Positions 38,470-47,598 of a stretch of 64,000 nucleotides of DNA are shown here, piece after piece. The translations under genes and the position numbers were made by a program. This DNA comes from PZPK01 sp965230795. GTDB lineage: Bacteria > Pseudomonadota > Gammaproteobacteria > Pseudomonadales > Oleiphilaceae. The notes beneath the pieces are model-generated. The model was not told where the DNA came from. It saw nothing but the letters and a program-made list of their open reading frames with translations, and ran no database searches. The stretch is from NCBI GenBank assembly GCA_965230795.1, contig OZ246020.1:1860001-1924000 (forward strand), written 5' to 3'. Positions within the stretch are counted from its first letter, which is position 1; the number at the start of each line of letters is the position of its first letter.

Positions 38470-39159
38470 CTAGCTATCAACGCGCTCCAGACGGTAGCCG
38501 TGCTGATAAATGGTTTTAATACGAAATCCATTTTCAGGTTTGATGTTCAGTTTTCTGCGCAGGCGGCTGACGTGAGTATCAACCGTGCGGGTGTTGATAT
38601 TCGAGGAAATTCCCCACACCCGTTCCAGTAGATAATCACGCGACAGCAGGCGACCCACGTTCTGAAACATGAACACAGCCAGGTCAAAATCCTTGTCTGT
38701 CAGCGACACGTCTTCACCGAAGGCATTGATAGTGCGTTTGGTCAGATTAATTTCATACGGACCAATCTCAATGGCTTCCTGTTCTTCGGTTTCGCCACTG
38801 ACCCGTCGTCCCAACGCATTGAGACGAGCGGCCAGTTCCGCCGGACGCGCGGGCTTAACGAGATAGTCGTCGGCTCCCGCGTTCAGGGCTGTCACAATAT
38901 CTTCTTCACTATCCCTTTGTGTCAGAAATAGCACCGGAATCCGCCAGCTCAATTCTGAACGTAACTGCTTCAATACTTCGGTTCCTTCCATGTCCGGAAG
39001 TTGCCAGTCGAGAATCAGCATATCGTAGCTATTGTGAAGCACCGAATAGATAAATGATTGTCCGGTGTGGAAGTATTCACACGTATGCTGTTTCTCCGTT
39101 AACAGAGCGCTGAGGTTCTGCGCCTGTTCAACCTCGTCTTCTAGCAAGGCTATTTTCAT
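38470..39159 (-). CDS. OmpR-family response regulator
   Basis: A 229-residue two-component regulator. The receiver (1-120) has E7/D8, phospho-acceptor D51 in LILDWQLPD, the conserved Thr in LFLTQRD and K in YLVKPARP. The C-terminal winged-helix domain (about 130-225) ends with RLRRKLNI...IYQHGYRL, the recognition helix and wing of the OmpR/PhoB class. First gene of the three- or four-gene signalling operon; probably autoregulated, though I cannot mark its operator. A cluster of in-frame elements upstream (39160-39260) is AT-rich and suits a promoter. Confidence 0.94.
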   Translation of the reverse strand: MKIALLEDEVEQAQNLSALLTEKQHTCEYFHTGQSFIYSVLHNSYDMLILDWQLPDMEGTEVLKQLRSELSWRIPVLFLTQRDSEEDIVTALNAGADDYLVKPARPAELAARLNALGRRVSGETEEQEAIEIGPYEINLTKRTINAFGEDVSLTDKDFDLAVFMFQNVGRLLSRDYLLERVWGISSNINTRTVDTHVSRLRRKLNIKPENGFRIKTIYQHGYRLERVDS

Positions 39160-39417
39160 TCCTGCTGTCCCCTGATGAAAATCTGTTTCGCTATCTTGTT
39201 AATATTATTTAAAAATATCCTGCACATTCAGTGTAGATGCTTTTTCAGATTTTCCGACCTCATTTTGGCAACTTAAGCGATCTCGCGGCATAACTCAGCA
39301 GTAAGATTGTATGCATTTGTTGATATTTGTGATGCATTAGACACTCGATTTCACCCGCCATACGCAGTAGTATCTGCCGACCAATCTGAAGGGTAAAAAT
39401 GGCTGGGAGAAATAGGG

Positions 39418-39735
39418 ATGCGACGAAAAGATCTGATTGAGTCTCGCTTGAACGAAGCGCTTGACCTGACAGTCTGTGAAGTGGAAAACGAAAGTCATAT
39501 GCATAGCGTTCCGCCAAACTCGGAAACACACTTCAAATTGACTTTGGTGAGCGATGATTTTGCAAACAAAAGCAAGGTTGCGCGTCATCAGGCAGTGTAT
39601 CGATTGCTGGGTGATATGATGCAGGGCAGTCTGCACGCGTTGGCGATTCATGCCTATACCCCAGAAGAATGGGCAGAACGCAGCAGTTCGCCTTCTTCTC
39701 CCAACTGCATGGGTGGCTCCAAAGCGGAGCACTGA
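39418..39735 (+). CDS. bolA: BolA family protein
   Basis: A 105-residue protein with the BolA fold: ESRLNEAL helix, the loop HSVPPNSETHFKLTLVSDDF and the helix-turn KSKVARHQAVYRLLGDM, then SLHALAIHAYTPEEW. BolA works with monothiol glutaredoxins in iron-sulfur trafficking and influences morphology and envelope genes under stress. The conserved invariant His in HALAIHAYTP is present. A 17-residue Ser/Pro-rich tail extends beyond the fold. GGGAGA precedes the ATG. Confidence 0.93.
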   Translation: MRRKDLIESRLNEALDLTVCEVENESHMHSVPPNSETHFKLTLVSDDFANKSKVARHQAVYRLLGDMMQGSLHALAIHAYTPEEWAERSSSPSSPNCMGGSKAEH

Positions 39736-39786
39736 ATTTTAGACAACACACAACAGCGACAGCAAACAAGTACAAGGACTTCATTC

Positions 39787-40410
39787 GTGAGCCAGTTTTT
39801 TCAGATCCATCCTGACAACCCTCAAGGTCGCCTGATACGTCATGCGGTGGAGATACTTGATCAGGGAGGAGTGATTGCCTATCCAACAGATTCTGCCTAT
39901 GCGCTCGGATGCCGACTAGGAAACAAGCGCGGCGCAGATACCATTCGTCAGATTCGCCGCCTGACCGACAAACACAATTTCACACTGGTATGTCGGGATT
40001 TATCCGATATTGCCACCTACGCCAAACTGGACAACTGGCAATACCGCCTGATCAAGACCCATACGCCCGGCGCCTATACCTTTATTCTGAATGCGACCAC
40101 CGAGGTGCCGCGTCGGTTAATGCATGCCAAACGACGCCAGATCGGAATACGCATCCCTGATAATCCGATTGCGCTCGATCTGTTAGAGGCTCTCGGCGAG
40201 CCTTTAATGAGTACGACCCTGATCCTGCCCGGCGAAGATATGCCGATGACAGATCCCTACGAAATTCGCAGTATGCTGGAGCATACACTTGATTTGGTGA
40301 TTGACGGGGGCTTCTGTGGCTTTGAAGCTACCTCGGTAGTGGATATGTCCACCGAGCCACCTCAGGTTCTTCGGGAAGGTTGCGGCGACATATCCGTCTT
40401 TCAGGATTGA
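39787..40410 (+). CDS. yciO: YciO, Sua5/YrdC-fold protein
   Basis: A 207-residue protein of the YciO branch of the Sua5/YrdC/TsaC family (E. coli YciO 206). The conserved core is visible: GGVIAYPTDSAYALGC, IRRLTDKHNFTLVC, PGAYTFILNAT, KRRQIGIRIPDNP and the C-terminal TSVVDMS. The fold binds ATP and RNA; TsaC makes threonylcarbamoyl-AMP for the t6A tRNA modification, while YciO's role is less settled. It follows bolA by 51 bases. Confidence 0.92.
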   Translation: MSQFFQIHPDNPQGRLIRHAVEILDQGGVIAYPTDSAYALGCRLGNKRGADTIRQIRRLTDKHNFTLVCRDLSDIATYAKLDNWQYRLIKTHTPGAYTFILNATTEVPRRLMHAKRRQIGIRIPDNPIALDLLEALGEPLMSTTLILPGEDMPMTDPYEIRSMLEHTLDLVIDGGFCGFEATSVVDMSTEPPQVLREGCGDISVFQD

Positions 40411-40426
40411 GCGCCGCCTTGGTTTC

Positions 40427-41065
40427 TTAGCCGTTCAGTACGAACTGAAAACGATTGTCACCGGAATCCATGCCAGAATCGGCGGGATCGTTGCTGGATT
40501 TCATGGCCTGATACCGGTGGGCAATATCATTGAGCTTGTTAAACTCGCTTTCTTCACTGACCAGACTGTTAAACAGACTGTTGCCAACACCATAGGCTTT
40601 TGACAGCTTCACCACATTATCAACATAGTTCAGGGTTGGTTGTTGCTGACTAAGCCGGTTGAAGGCTTCCTTGAATGTTTCGCTGCCATTCAGGTCTGCA
40701 TTAATCTGCTCAAGATCACTGTGCATCAATGTCCCTTTAACTTCGATGTTGCCAAACAGATCCTTGCTGACTGTGAGTCGCGTGTTGGGGCTCAGGTTAT
40801 ACTCAGATAGCTTGTTGCGCAGGGTTTCCTTGACGTAGCTGCTGTCCTGGCCCACTTCAGATTTGTAGGACTCAACCTGGACATTGCGGAACATTTGCTG
40901 GGATTGAAGTCGTCGCAGCGTCACCGGGTCGTCCGTTAACAGCGGTCGTCGGCTGCCGGTATTCTCATGTTCAGTGTTAGGCGCTTGCTCCGGGTCCGGG
41001 TTTGATCCTTGACGACGAAGCTGCTGCGGGATCTGTAATGCCTGTTCTGTCGTGATGTGTGACAT
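40427..41065 (-). CDS. Orphan 212-residue cytoplasmic protein
   Basis: A hydrophilic 212-residue protein with no signal peptide or membrane segment and no cysteine. The N-terminal 50 residues are Gln/Asn/Pro-rich and probably disordered; the middle (about 70-180) looks like alpha/beta with short helices. I recognise no family. GGAAAGG precedes the ATG, and the frame and base use look like a genuine gene. It ends 17 bases from the convergent yciO stop. The lack of secretion signals and the low-complexity head would also suit a structural or regulatory protein. Confidence 0.6.
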   Translation of the reverse strand: MSHITTEQALQIPQQLRRQGSNPDPEQAPNTEHENTGSRRPLLTDDPVTLRRLQSQQMFRNVQVESYKSEVGQDSSYVKETLRNKLSEYNLSPNTRLTVSKDLFGNIEVKGTLMHSDLEQINADLNGSETFKEAFNRLSQQQPTLNYVDNVVKLSKAYGVGNSLFNSLVSEESEFNKLNDIAHRYQAMKSSNDPADSGMDSGDNRFQFVLNG

Positions 41066-41270
41066 AGCCTTTCCACTTCATTTGACGCATTGGATTCACA
41101 TTGGTCAGGCAAAGACATTCCGGTTTTTTGTCGCTTTACCTGTTTCAAATTGAATTCTGCAAATTCAGTACCAAAAATAGCTTGATGAGAGAGGCCGATA
41201 GGAAGAAAAGAGCAGAGAAAAGAAAGCGCTGACCGTTGTTGGATCGAGATGATGCTACAGGCGGGGTATC

Positions 41271-41302
41271 AAGCGCAGGGAAGCAGAGCCCAGCCTGCGC
41301 TT
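41271..41302. other. Stable nine-base-pair hairpin downstream of the 72-residue gene
   Basis: AAGCGCAGG (41271-41279) and CCTGCGCTT (41294-41302) pair perfectly around a 14-base loop. It lies between the stop codon at 41323 (minus strand) and the upstream region of the orphan gene ending at 40427. There is no T-run in either direction, so a terminator role is not secure. Confidence 0.4.
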
Positions 41303-41322
41303 ATAATGGGGCTTGCATTGTG

Positions 41323-41541
41323 CTAGTGAGCTTCTTCCTGTTCGGAGTAAAGCTTTTCAAATAGCGCGACCATCAGAAAGCCGACGGTGATAATCAAGGT
41401 TGTCAGATTGTAGCCCTCAGTCGTGCGTTCTATCAGGCAGTGGACCAGGAACATGAAGATATCGAGGACTACCAGTCCGAACAATCCTCCCGTAATGTAC
41501 TCGCCATTTTCCTTATACCAGGCAGCCATTTGATCGCCCAT
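41323..41541 (-). CDS. Small two-helix membrane protein
   Basis: A 72-residue protein with two predicted membrane segments (about 17-36 and 45-63) and a charged tail (EKLYSEQEEAH). AAGGTGA lies seven bases before the ATG. No family recognised. Its upstream region on this strand contains a seven-base-pair hairpin (GAGCGAA with TTCGCTC near 41600-41617). Gene reality is supported by the ribosome site and codon pattern, not by homology. Confidence 0.55.
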   Translation of the reverse strand: MGDQMAAWYKENGEYITGGLFGLVVLDIFMFLVHCLIERTTEGYNLTTLIITVGFLMVALFEKLYSEQEEAH

Positions 41542-41812
41542 AGTGTGTCACCTTTGTTTCGTGTTTGTTTTATTGTTGGAAATCGAAGCGTAAGGACTGC
41601 GAGCGAAAACCTTCGCTCACCTTGAACGCGAGTATAGTCAGGATGGCTTGTAGCTCGCAAGAGTCTTGGGGTATGAAGCAATCGCTAATTCGGCTTCTTG
41701 TGAAAATACACGCGTTCTGTCTAAAAAATACACAGAAGATTTTGCTCTACCGTCCATCCTCATCTATATAAACGGTAAAGATCGACCGCATGGCAGTAAC
41801 CGGGAGGGGCGT

Positions 41813-42298
41813 ATGCATAGGAGATTAAAGCGACTGTTTATGTATCTGTTGCGTGCCGAAAACCATGGTGTCAGTGCGCCGCGTATTTTTACCGACTACG
41901 AACTCAAACTGTTGTCCGCCTTGTCAATCCTTGCGTTGGCTCTGATGTGGTCGCTGGCTCGAACCGGTGCCCAGGAGGGCGTGCTGGGTCTGGTATTGAT
42001 TTGCGGTCTTTCGATATATCTTTCCTACGGAAAATATTACTGTACCTACAAGCCAGAGATGGATCGCTGGCGTTTACGGGAGCTGGTGCATCCGGAACAC
42101 CCCAGACAGGAATTGCGCGTTGCCGATCGGGATATTCTCGTGAGCGAGGACGAAATCAAGATGCTGGGGCGTCAGCACGGGGTGAATATTGTTGTCCATC
42201 GGGCGCCCGATAAGCCCCATGTATTGATTTATGAATTGGAGCCCCATTACGAGCATCGGATGTTGGCTCATCGGTTTCATTCAGCCCAGCGTAAATAG
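41813..42298 (+). CDS. Two-helix membrane protein with cytoplasmic C-terminal domain
   Basis: The start chosen is ATG 41813, with GGGAGGGG upstream; the open frame continues back to 41666 without support. The 161-residue product has a basic N-terminus (HRRLKRLFMYLLR), two membrane helices (about 35-50 and 55-72) and a soluble, charged C-terminal domain of about 85 residues that may be cytoplasmic. I recognise no named family. No clear operon partner: apbE begins 115 bases later with no obvious ribosome site. Confidence 0.6.
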   Translation: MHRRLKRLFMYLLRAENHGVSAPRIFTDYELKLLSALSILALALMWSLARTGAQEGVLGLVLICGLSIYLSYGKYYCTYKPEMDRWRLRELVHPEHPRQELRVADRDILVSEDEIKMLGRQHGVNIVVHRAPDKPHVLIYELEPHYEHRMLAHRFHSAQRK

Positions 42299-42413
42299 CG
42301 TAGTCGACGGTATGGCGCTAATCCTAAGACTTTGTAACTTGTGAGGGCCTTTCTGTTGCGTTAGCGTCTGATGCCATTCTGATTGGTCATTGACGAGTGG
42401 TTCAGCGTTTCTT

Positions 42414-43415
42414 ATGTCAGCTTCAAGACAGATCTTTTCTTTAGAACCGAGAATTACTCTGGTTTATTTCTGCCTCATTTTTTTTACCGCAAATGCGCAT
42501 GCCACCTGGTACCGGTATTCGTCTGAAGCCATGACGACGCCGATCACGCTGGAGCTGTGGAGTGAATCTGAATTGCAGGCGGAACGGCTAAGCCGGTCCG
42601 TATTTTCAGAATTTGATCGCATTGAAGCCGTGATGAGTCGATACCGGGATAGCTCTGAAATAAGCCGTTTAAATCGCAATGCCTCATCCAGCGCACAGAC
42701 GATTTCGCCGGAGCTGTTTTACGTGATTGAACAGGCACAGCGCATTTCCAGGCTCAGTCACGGGGCCTTCGACATAACATTTGCTTCAACCGGATATCTT
42801 TATGATTTTCGCCAGAAACGTCAACCAACCATGCAGGAGTTGGCGCGACAGAATCAGGTCAGCTTTCAGGATATTCGATTAGATCACGGTGGGCATCAGG
42901 TAAGATTTGCCAAAGCCGACATCATTCTGGATTTGGGGGGGATCGCCAAGGGCTATGCGGTCGACCGTGGCATCGATATCTTGAAAAAAGCCGGTATCCA
43001 GCATGCACAACTTAGCGCCGGGGGAGATCTTCGATTATTGGGCGATAAACGCGGCAAACCCTGGATTGTTGGAATCAAAGATCCACGTCTGGCTGATGAA
43101 CACGCAGTCGTGCTGCCTTTGAACAACGCTGCGATTTCCACCTCCGGTGACTATGAGCGTTTCTTTATTAGCGAATCCGGTGAACGCATACATCATATCC
43201 TGTCGCCAGTGACCGGCAGACCGGTACAGGGTATTCAAAGTGTTACGATTATCGGCAAAGACGCGATCACCACCGATGGTTTGTCAACGGCCGTGTTTGT
43301 ATTGGGGGTGGAGAAGGGACTGATGATGATAAATGAGCTGGCCGGTATTGATGCAATAATCATCGATGCCAAGCGCAAGTTGCATTACTCAGAGGGCTTG
43401 ATGTCCCCTGAATAA
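42414..43415 (+). CDS. apbE: FAD:protein FMN transferase (ApbE family)
   Basis: Exported flavin transferase that attaches FMN covalently to Ser/Thr of target proteins. The start is taken at ATG 42414, giving 333 residues; a TTG at 42390 would add eight. A signal peptide is followed by the ApbE fold: a Met-Ser-Arg-Tyr element (VMSRYRDSSEISRLN), LDLGGIAKGYAVDRG, SAGGDLRLLG, HHILSPVTGRPVQG and ITTDGLSTAVFVLG. The last two hold the metal-binding and FAD-binding residues. It converges on the DUF1501-like gene with a 27-base gap. ApbE genes often accompany DUF4266/DUF3570 sets such as the one at 53.8-55.4 kb, so it may serve the same system. Confidence 0.92.
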   Translation: MSASRQIFSLEPRITLVYFCLIFFTANAHATWYRYSSEAMTTPITLELWSESELQAERLSRSVFSEFDRIEAVMSRYRDSSEISRLNRNASSSAQTISPELFYVIEQAQRISRLSHGAFDITFASTGYLYDFRQKRQPTMQELARQNQVSFQDIRLDHGGHQVRFAKADIILDLGGIAKGYAVDRGIDILKKAGIQHAQLSAGGDLRLLGDKRGKPWIVGIKDPRLADEHAVVLPLNNAAISTSGDYERFFISESGERIHHILSPVTGRPVQGIQSVTIIGKDAITTDGLSTAVFVLGVEKGLMMINELAGIDAIIIDAKRKLHYSEGLMSPE

Positions 43416-43442
43416 TGCCGGTTACGCGAGCCTTGGGAGCGA

Positions 43443-45026
43443 TCAGGTCACCGTGATTTTGCCGTCGCCGCCTACAGAATTCAGCTTGCTGAATCCAATC
43501 AAACTCTCCTGTAAAGTGGCGTTACCCAGACCATGTCCCGGGAAGAGGGTGCCAAAGTTGGCTTCCTCGCCATGCAGGGCCATGTAGTTCAACAGTACGG
43601 TTTGTACCAGCAGATTAACGTTATTGGCAGCGGGGGTTGACGCGGTTTCAACCGAGGCGTCTGATCGCATGTAGCCAATTTGATTGCGAATCGCTGCCGG
43701 GCGATCCGCGCTAGCGGGGTCATATACTAAAAAGAAGGGTGAGGCCGTAGATTGGTTGTCTCCCGTCCATTCGCCTTTGCCGCGACCCGCTTCTGTGTCG
43801 TCAATGCGGCCATTGCTGGCCACTGAACCATCGCTGAACACGTAGATCATCACAGGTTTGCCCAGTCGGGCTGCATACTCCAGCACTGCACCAATGCAGC
43901 GTCCGGCGCGTAAATCGCGGGTTTCACCCGTACCGCGTTCACCTGTGTGATAGTCGTAGCCGCCCATGGTGATGGTGCCGGCACCGGCGCGACCTTCCAT
44001 AACCAGTTTCATGACTGATGCTGTTTTGCGGAATTCCCGTTCACTGCTGAACTCATCTGTGCTGAAGATTCCGCCTGCGCCAACGATATCCGGATCGGAT
44101 AGGGGATCCAGATCCTCCGGTTGACTGAACTCATTGGCCAGGTAGGCACTCTTGATATACCCGCAGTTCACATAGTCGTTGATATCGGCATCGGCACTGA
44201 TACGTCCCATCTTGGCGTCACTGATACGCTGGACAGATTCCATGACCGCCACGGTATCGTTGGTGCTAAGCAAGTTGGTGAGACCTCCCAGATCCACTAG
44301 GCCCGTGGCATCACTGGGGCGGTCCACCTTGGTGGGGCGCACACTCAAGTCAATCAGATCGGCGGGGGCCATGGAGTTGCCACCGGATTCCGAACTCTGT
44401 GAGCCAATCAGGCTCAGTAATTCACCATCGGCGCCGGCCCGATAGATGCCGTACGTCGGGTTGTGAGGGTTGTTGCCGGTGTCGTTTTCCGAGCGTGCCG
44501 GAATCACGGTTCCGTTCACTTTCGATTGTGTGCCGGCGGCCGTGCGTTCCAAAATACCTGCCAGCATCTGGCTGTCGGAATGGAATGCAAGGCCCAGGTC
44601 AGTATTTACAAAATCATTCGTGGGACTGTCCGGGTTCGGAGCAAACGGCGTCATGTCTCCGGGCAGACCCAGTTTGCTGTAGCCTGCAGTGCTTAGAAAA
44701 TCTGTCTGACCACCGCGGCCGCCTACCAGTACGTTGGAGCCGGCAATGTTTGCACCGCCCGCCAGATCGAAACAGATAAACGGAATCTTGTTGGCGCCGC
44801 CGGTAATACCACAACCGTTTAACGTGGGCGCGTCATAGGACAGGTCTGCCAGTGCACTGCCAGGTTTGCCGAACATACTGAACAGGGAAGAGCCAAATAC
44901 AGTTGCGGTTCCCGTCATAAAACCTTGCGAAATAAATTCGCGTCGGGTCTTTGGGCGTCCATGGTCGTTATGCTTCAGCGGTGCATTCAATCCATAGGCC
45001 TTTTTTCGTGCTTGTTTAATCAACAT
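43443..45026 (-). CDS. DUF1501-like protein with twin-arginine signal
   Basis: A 527-residue protein. Its N-terminus carries a Tat-type motif, TRREFISQG (27-35), a hydrophobic stretch and a likely cleavage after SALA near residue 60, so it is exported folded and probably cofactor-bearing. The remainder resembles DUF1501 proteins, an alkaline-phosphatase/sulfatase-like group: FICFDLAGGANI near the start, a GGYDYHTGERGTGETRDLR loop and MIYVFSDGSVASNG. DUF1501 genes commonly pair with planctomycete-type cytochromes, as here (next two genes upstream). Reaction unknown. Third gene of the leftward arm; GGAG precedes the ATG. Confidence 0.75.
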   Translation of the reverse strand: MLIKQARKKAYGLNAPLKHNDHGRPKTRREFISQGFMTGTATVFGSSLFSMFGKPGSALADLSYDAPTLNGCGITGGANKIPFICFDLAGGANIAGSNVLVGGRGGQTDFLSTAGYSKLGLPGDMTPFAPNPDSPTNDFVNTDLGLAFHSDSQMLAGILERTAAGTQSKVNGTVIPARSENDTGNNPHNPTYGIYRAGADGELLSLIGSQSSESGGNSMAPADLIDLSVRPTKVDRPSDATGLVDLGGLTNLLSTNDTVAVMESVQRISDAKMGRISADADINDYVNCGYIKSAYLANEFSQPEDLDPLSDPDIVGAGGIFSTDEFSSEREFRKTASVMKLVMEGRAGAGTITMGGYDYHTGERGTGETRDLRAGRCIGAVLEYAARLGKPVMIYVFSDGSVASNGRIDDTEAGRGKGEWTGDNQSTASPFFLVYDPASADRPAAIRNQIGYMRSDASVETASTPAANNVNLLVQTVLLNYMALHGEEANFGTLFPGHGLGNATLQESLIGFSKLNSVGGDGKITVT

Positions 45027-45061
45027 TGGAGTATCTCCTAAATCAGTCCCAGGATGTTTGC

Positions 45062-47545
45062 TTACTGCACCAGCATGACGGCACTGCCAAGTACCGCAGC
45101 ACAGCTGGCCTTGACGATCGTACGGGTACGGCTGGAACAGTCACCACTGCATACTGTCAGCGTGTCCATCAAGTCATTCAATTCATCGCGAATGTCCGCA
45201 GTATCTGGCTGCGAATTCAGATTTGAGCCAACGACTTCGTTCAACAGAGGATTGATGATCAGGTCGCGACCTGCCACATCGAATGCAGTGGTATAGCTTT
45301 CATCAAAATCGAAACCTGGGAAGAATCCCGCGCTCAGGCCTGCATCCTCGACCAGGGTATCGCAGTACTGGATCGCCAGTTGTGTGATCGCCATTTGATG
45401 CGCCGACAGGAAGCCGTCGATATTTTCGACCGTAGGCAGCTGCTGTCGGATAGTCGTGTAGGTATTGAATACATTGGTGCTGGTTTGGTCGACACCGGTG
45501 ATCACCGACATGGATGCATTGATTTCGTCGAAGGTACGCAGACCAATTTCGGGTACCGGATCTTCGTCAGCAGGCGCAGGTGGCGCAGGCGGAGCGGCTT
45601 CGACAACAACATTTTCATTGTCACCAAGGCGCTCGAAGCTGAGGAAAAATTCATCTACATCGGGACCCTGTTCCTGCGAGATGATAGTTCCGAGAACAGA
45701 CAGGGTTTGACCACTACCTGGCACATAGTCTGTGCTGTTGAGGGTCACGTCCATATTCTTGAAGGCCTGACCGATACTGGCTTCCTTACCGTTGATGCCG
45801 ATTTTAAGGCCGCGCACCGGAATATTCTCTGGTACTTCGTCGCTATCCAGACTGATAAAGAAGGGGTAAGTAAACAGGTAGCTATATGCATCGAACTGGC
45901 TGACTTCAAAGACTACAAAGGCCTGTTCCACATCAATCAGATGAGAGACGCTGAATAGCAGGTAGAATTTTTCACCCACACCCACTCCATAATTCTGGGT
46001 AATCTGCTCAGGTGACAGGGCGCGGTTGTGAACCGCGACCATGCGCAGTGTACCTTGCCAGAGCGAGTTACCGTCGGTCTCATTACCCAGTACAAAGGCA
46101 AAGCTGTCATCCCATTCGTTCAGCAAGCCGGCTTCTTCAGGATCCATATCACCGGTATATTCACCGTTAACATAAATACGGCGACCATTACCTGGGGAAA
46201 ATGTGATCACCACATGCTGAAGAGTCGCCTGCAGACGCTCGTCAGCATCTGCCGTAGACAGGGCTTCATTCTGATCTGTGGTGGTGCTGCGATGCAGGAA
46301 GTCGTAGTTATACAGGGTCTGACCCAGTGCGAAATTACGCTCGGTCGAAGAACCTGAGTAAGTGATGATGCGCGAGTCTTCCTGGGTGACATTGCCGGGG
46401 ACCACCCAGGCTTCAATAGTGTATTCACCGGTGGCAGTAATCATGTCATGGAGTTTTTTACTGTCAGAAGTCGAACCCTGAGCCTTGCCGTTGGGGATTG
46501 TGGTCGAGGTGTCTTCGTCCATGTACGAGGGACCGATCTTGATGCCCCAGCCGCCGACCCATTCGACGTTACCACTCAGGGTCAGGTTCAGAGCGGGTTC
46601 AATACCGCTGGTGTCATAGGCGATAGCGCCGTCAGCTGTTTTAAATTCGTATTGCGCAATGACATTGTCTTCGTAACGACCGCCAGTATTCACTGCGATA
46701 CCGTCGATATTGAGAGTCAGAGCTTTACTGGCTACCAGATCTTCATCCAGTTCCTCGCTGTCAATGGTCAGGGCGAAGGCTTCAATCGCATCTTCCATTT
46801 CCTGTGCCGAGTCAGGACAACTGCCATCCCAGCAGTTGTGGAAGTCACTTCGTAAGCGTTGTACCAGACGAGATCCGGCTGGTGTCTGCAGATCGATACG
46901 GCTTTGTGCAGCCTCGTAGGAAACGTCCACGTCGCTGCTGCCGATATAAGGTGTTTGCATGCCTTCAACATGGCAGTCACTGCAATAGGTGCTGACAAGA
47001 GGATAGACGGTGGTGGAATAATCCACGCTGTCTTCAGGAAAGCTTTTGGTTTCACCCGGATCCTTGATGGCTGGCGCACGCAAGGTGATTTGGGTAATGC
47101 TACCGGCGGAACCGCCGGCCCAGTTTTCGATATAGCTGGTGATCGTATCGGCACAGGCAGAATCGCTTGCCAGCCAGCAATTATGGCCACCGGCTACTTT
47201 GGTTACCATTGTGGACAGACTGGGGTTGTTGAGGTTCACAATGCCGTTGGCTGCAGCATAGGCCGTGTTGATATTGCCGTCGTGTACGAAAGTCGGTGTC
47301 TGACCGCCGGTGCTGTGGCAGCTGCCACAACGCTCGGTGGAGACCAGGTTGTCCCATACTGAGAGTTTGAAGTTCTGCACGTCATCGGTTGCCGGAGCCG
47401 GCCCGGAATAATTGGAGTTGGTGGATGGCGCTCCGGTGTTGGGTAGCGCTTCGGTATCCTGGCCACTACCGCAGGCAGTCAACATGAATGTCAGTGCCAG
47501 AACGAAGAATCCGAGTGTCATGCTGTGTGAGTGTGATGGTTTCAT
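45062..47545 (-). CDS. Lipoprotein with two haem-type CxxCH modules and a LamG domain
   Basis: The start is ATG 47545 with GAGGG upstream; the frame opens ten codons earlier. The 827-residue product has a lipobox LTAC (C25), then two related cytochrome-like modules. Module one has CGSCH (C73, C76, H77) and HNCW at about 121-124; module two has CSDCH (C188, C191, H192) and another HNCW. A LamG/concanavalin-like sandwich occupies about 300-480 (YTIEAWVVPGNV... VVITFSPGNGRRIYVNGEY). The C-terminus has further beta and helical domains. I infer an outer-membrane or periplasmic haem protein with a binding domain. Middle gene of the leftward arm. Confidence 0.78.
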   Translation of the reverse strand: MKPSHSHSMTLGFFVLALTFMLTACGSGQDTEALPNTGAPSTNSNYSGPAPATDDVQNFKLSVWDNLVSTERCGSCHSTGGQTPTFVHDGNINTAYAAANGIVNLNNPSLSTMVTKVAGGHNCWLASDSACADTITSYIENWAGGSAGSITQITLRAPAIKDPGETKSFPEDSVDYSTTVYPLVSTYCSDCHVEGMQTPYIGSSDVDVSYEAAQSRIDLQTPAGSRLVQRLRSDFHNCWDGSCPDSAQEMEDAIEAFALTIDSEELDEDLVASKALTLNIDGIAVNTGGRYEDNVIAQYEFKTADGAIAYDTSGIEPALNLTLSGNVEWVGGWGIKIGPSYMDEDTSTTIPNGKAQGSTSDSKKLHDMITATGEYTIEAWVVPGNVTQEDSRIITYSGSSTERNFALGQTLYNYDFLHRSTTTDQNEALSTADADERLQATLQHVVITFSPGNGRRIYVNGEYTGDMDPEEAGLLNEWDDSFAFVLGNETDGNSLWQGTLRMVAVHNRALSPEQITQNYGVGVGEKFYLLFSVSHLIDVEQAFVVFEVSQFDAYSYLFTYPFFISLDSDEVPENIPVRGLKIGINGKEASIGQAFKNMDVTLNSTDYVPGSGQTLSVLGTIISQEQGPDVDEFFLSFERLGDNENVVVEAAPPAPPAPADEDPVPEIGLRTFDEINASMSVITGVDQTSTNVFNTYTTIRQQLPTVENIDGFLSAHQMAITQLAIQYCDTLVEDAGLSAGFFPGFDFDESYTTAFDVAGRDLIINPLLNEVVGSNLNSQPDTADIRDELNDLMDTLTVCSGDCSSRTRTIVKASCAAVLGSAVMLVQ

Positions 47546-47598
47546 GATGCCCTCGCTGATGTTATGAGAATCCAAATATGGGGAAATGAGCCTAGAGG

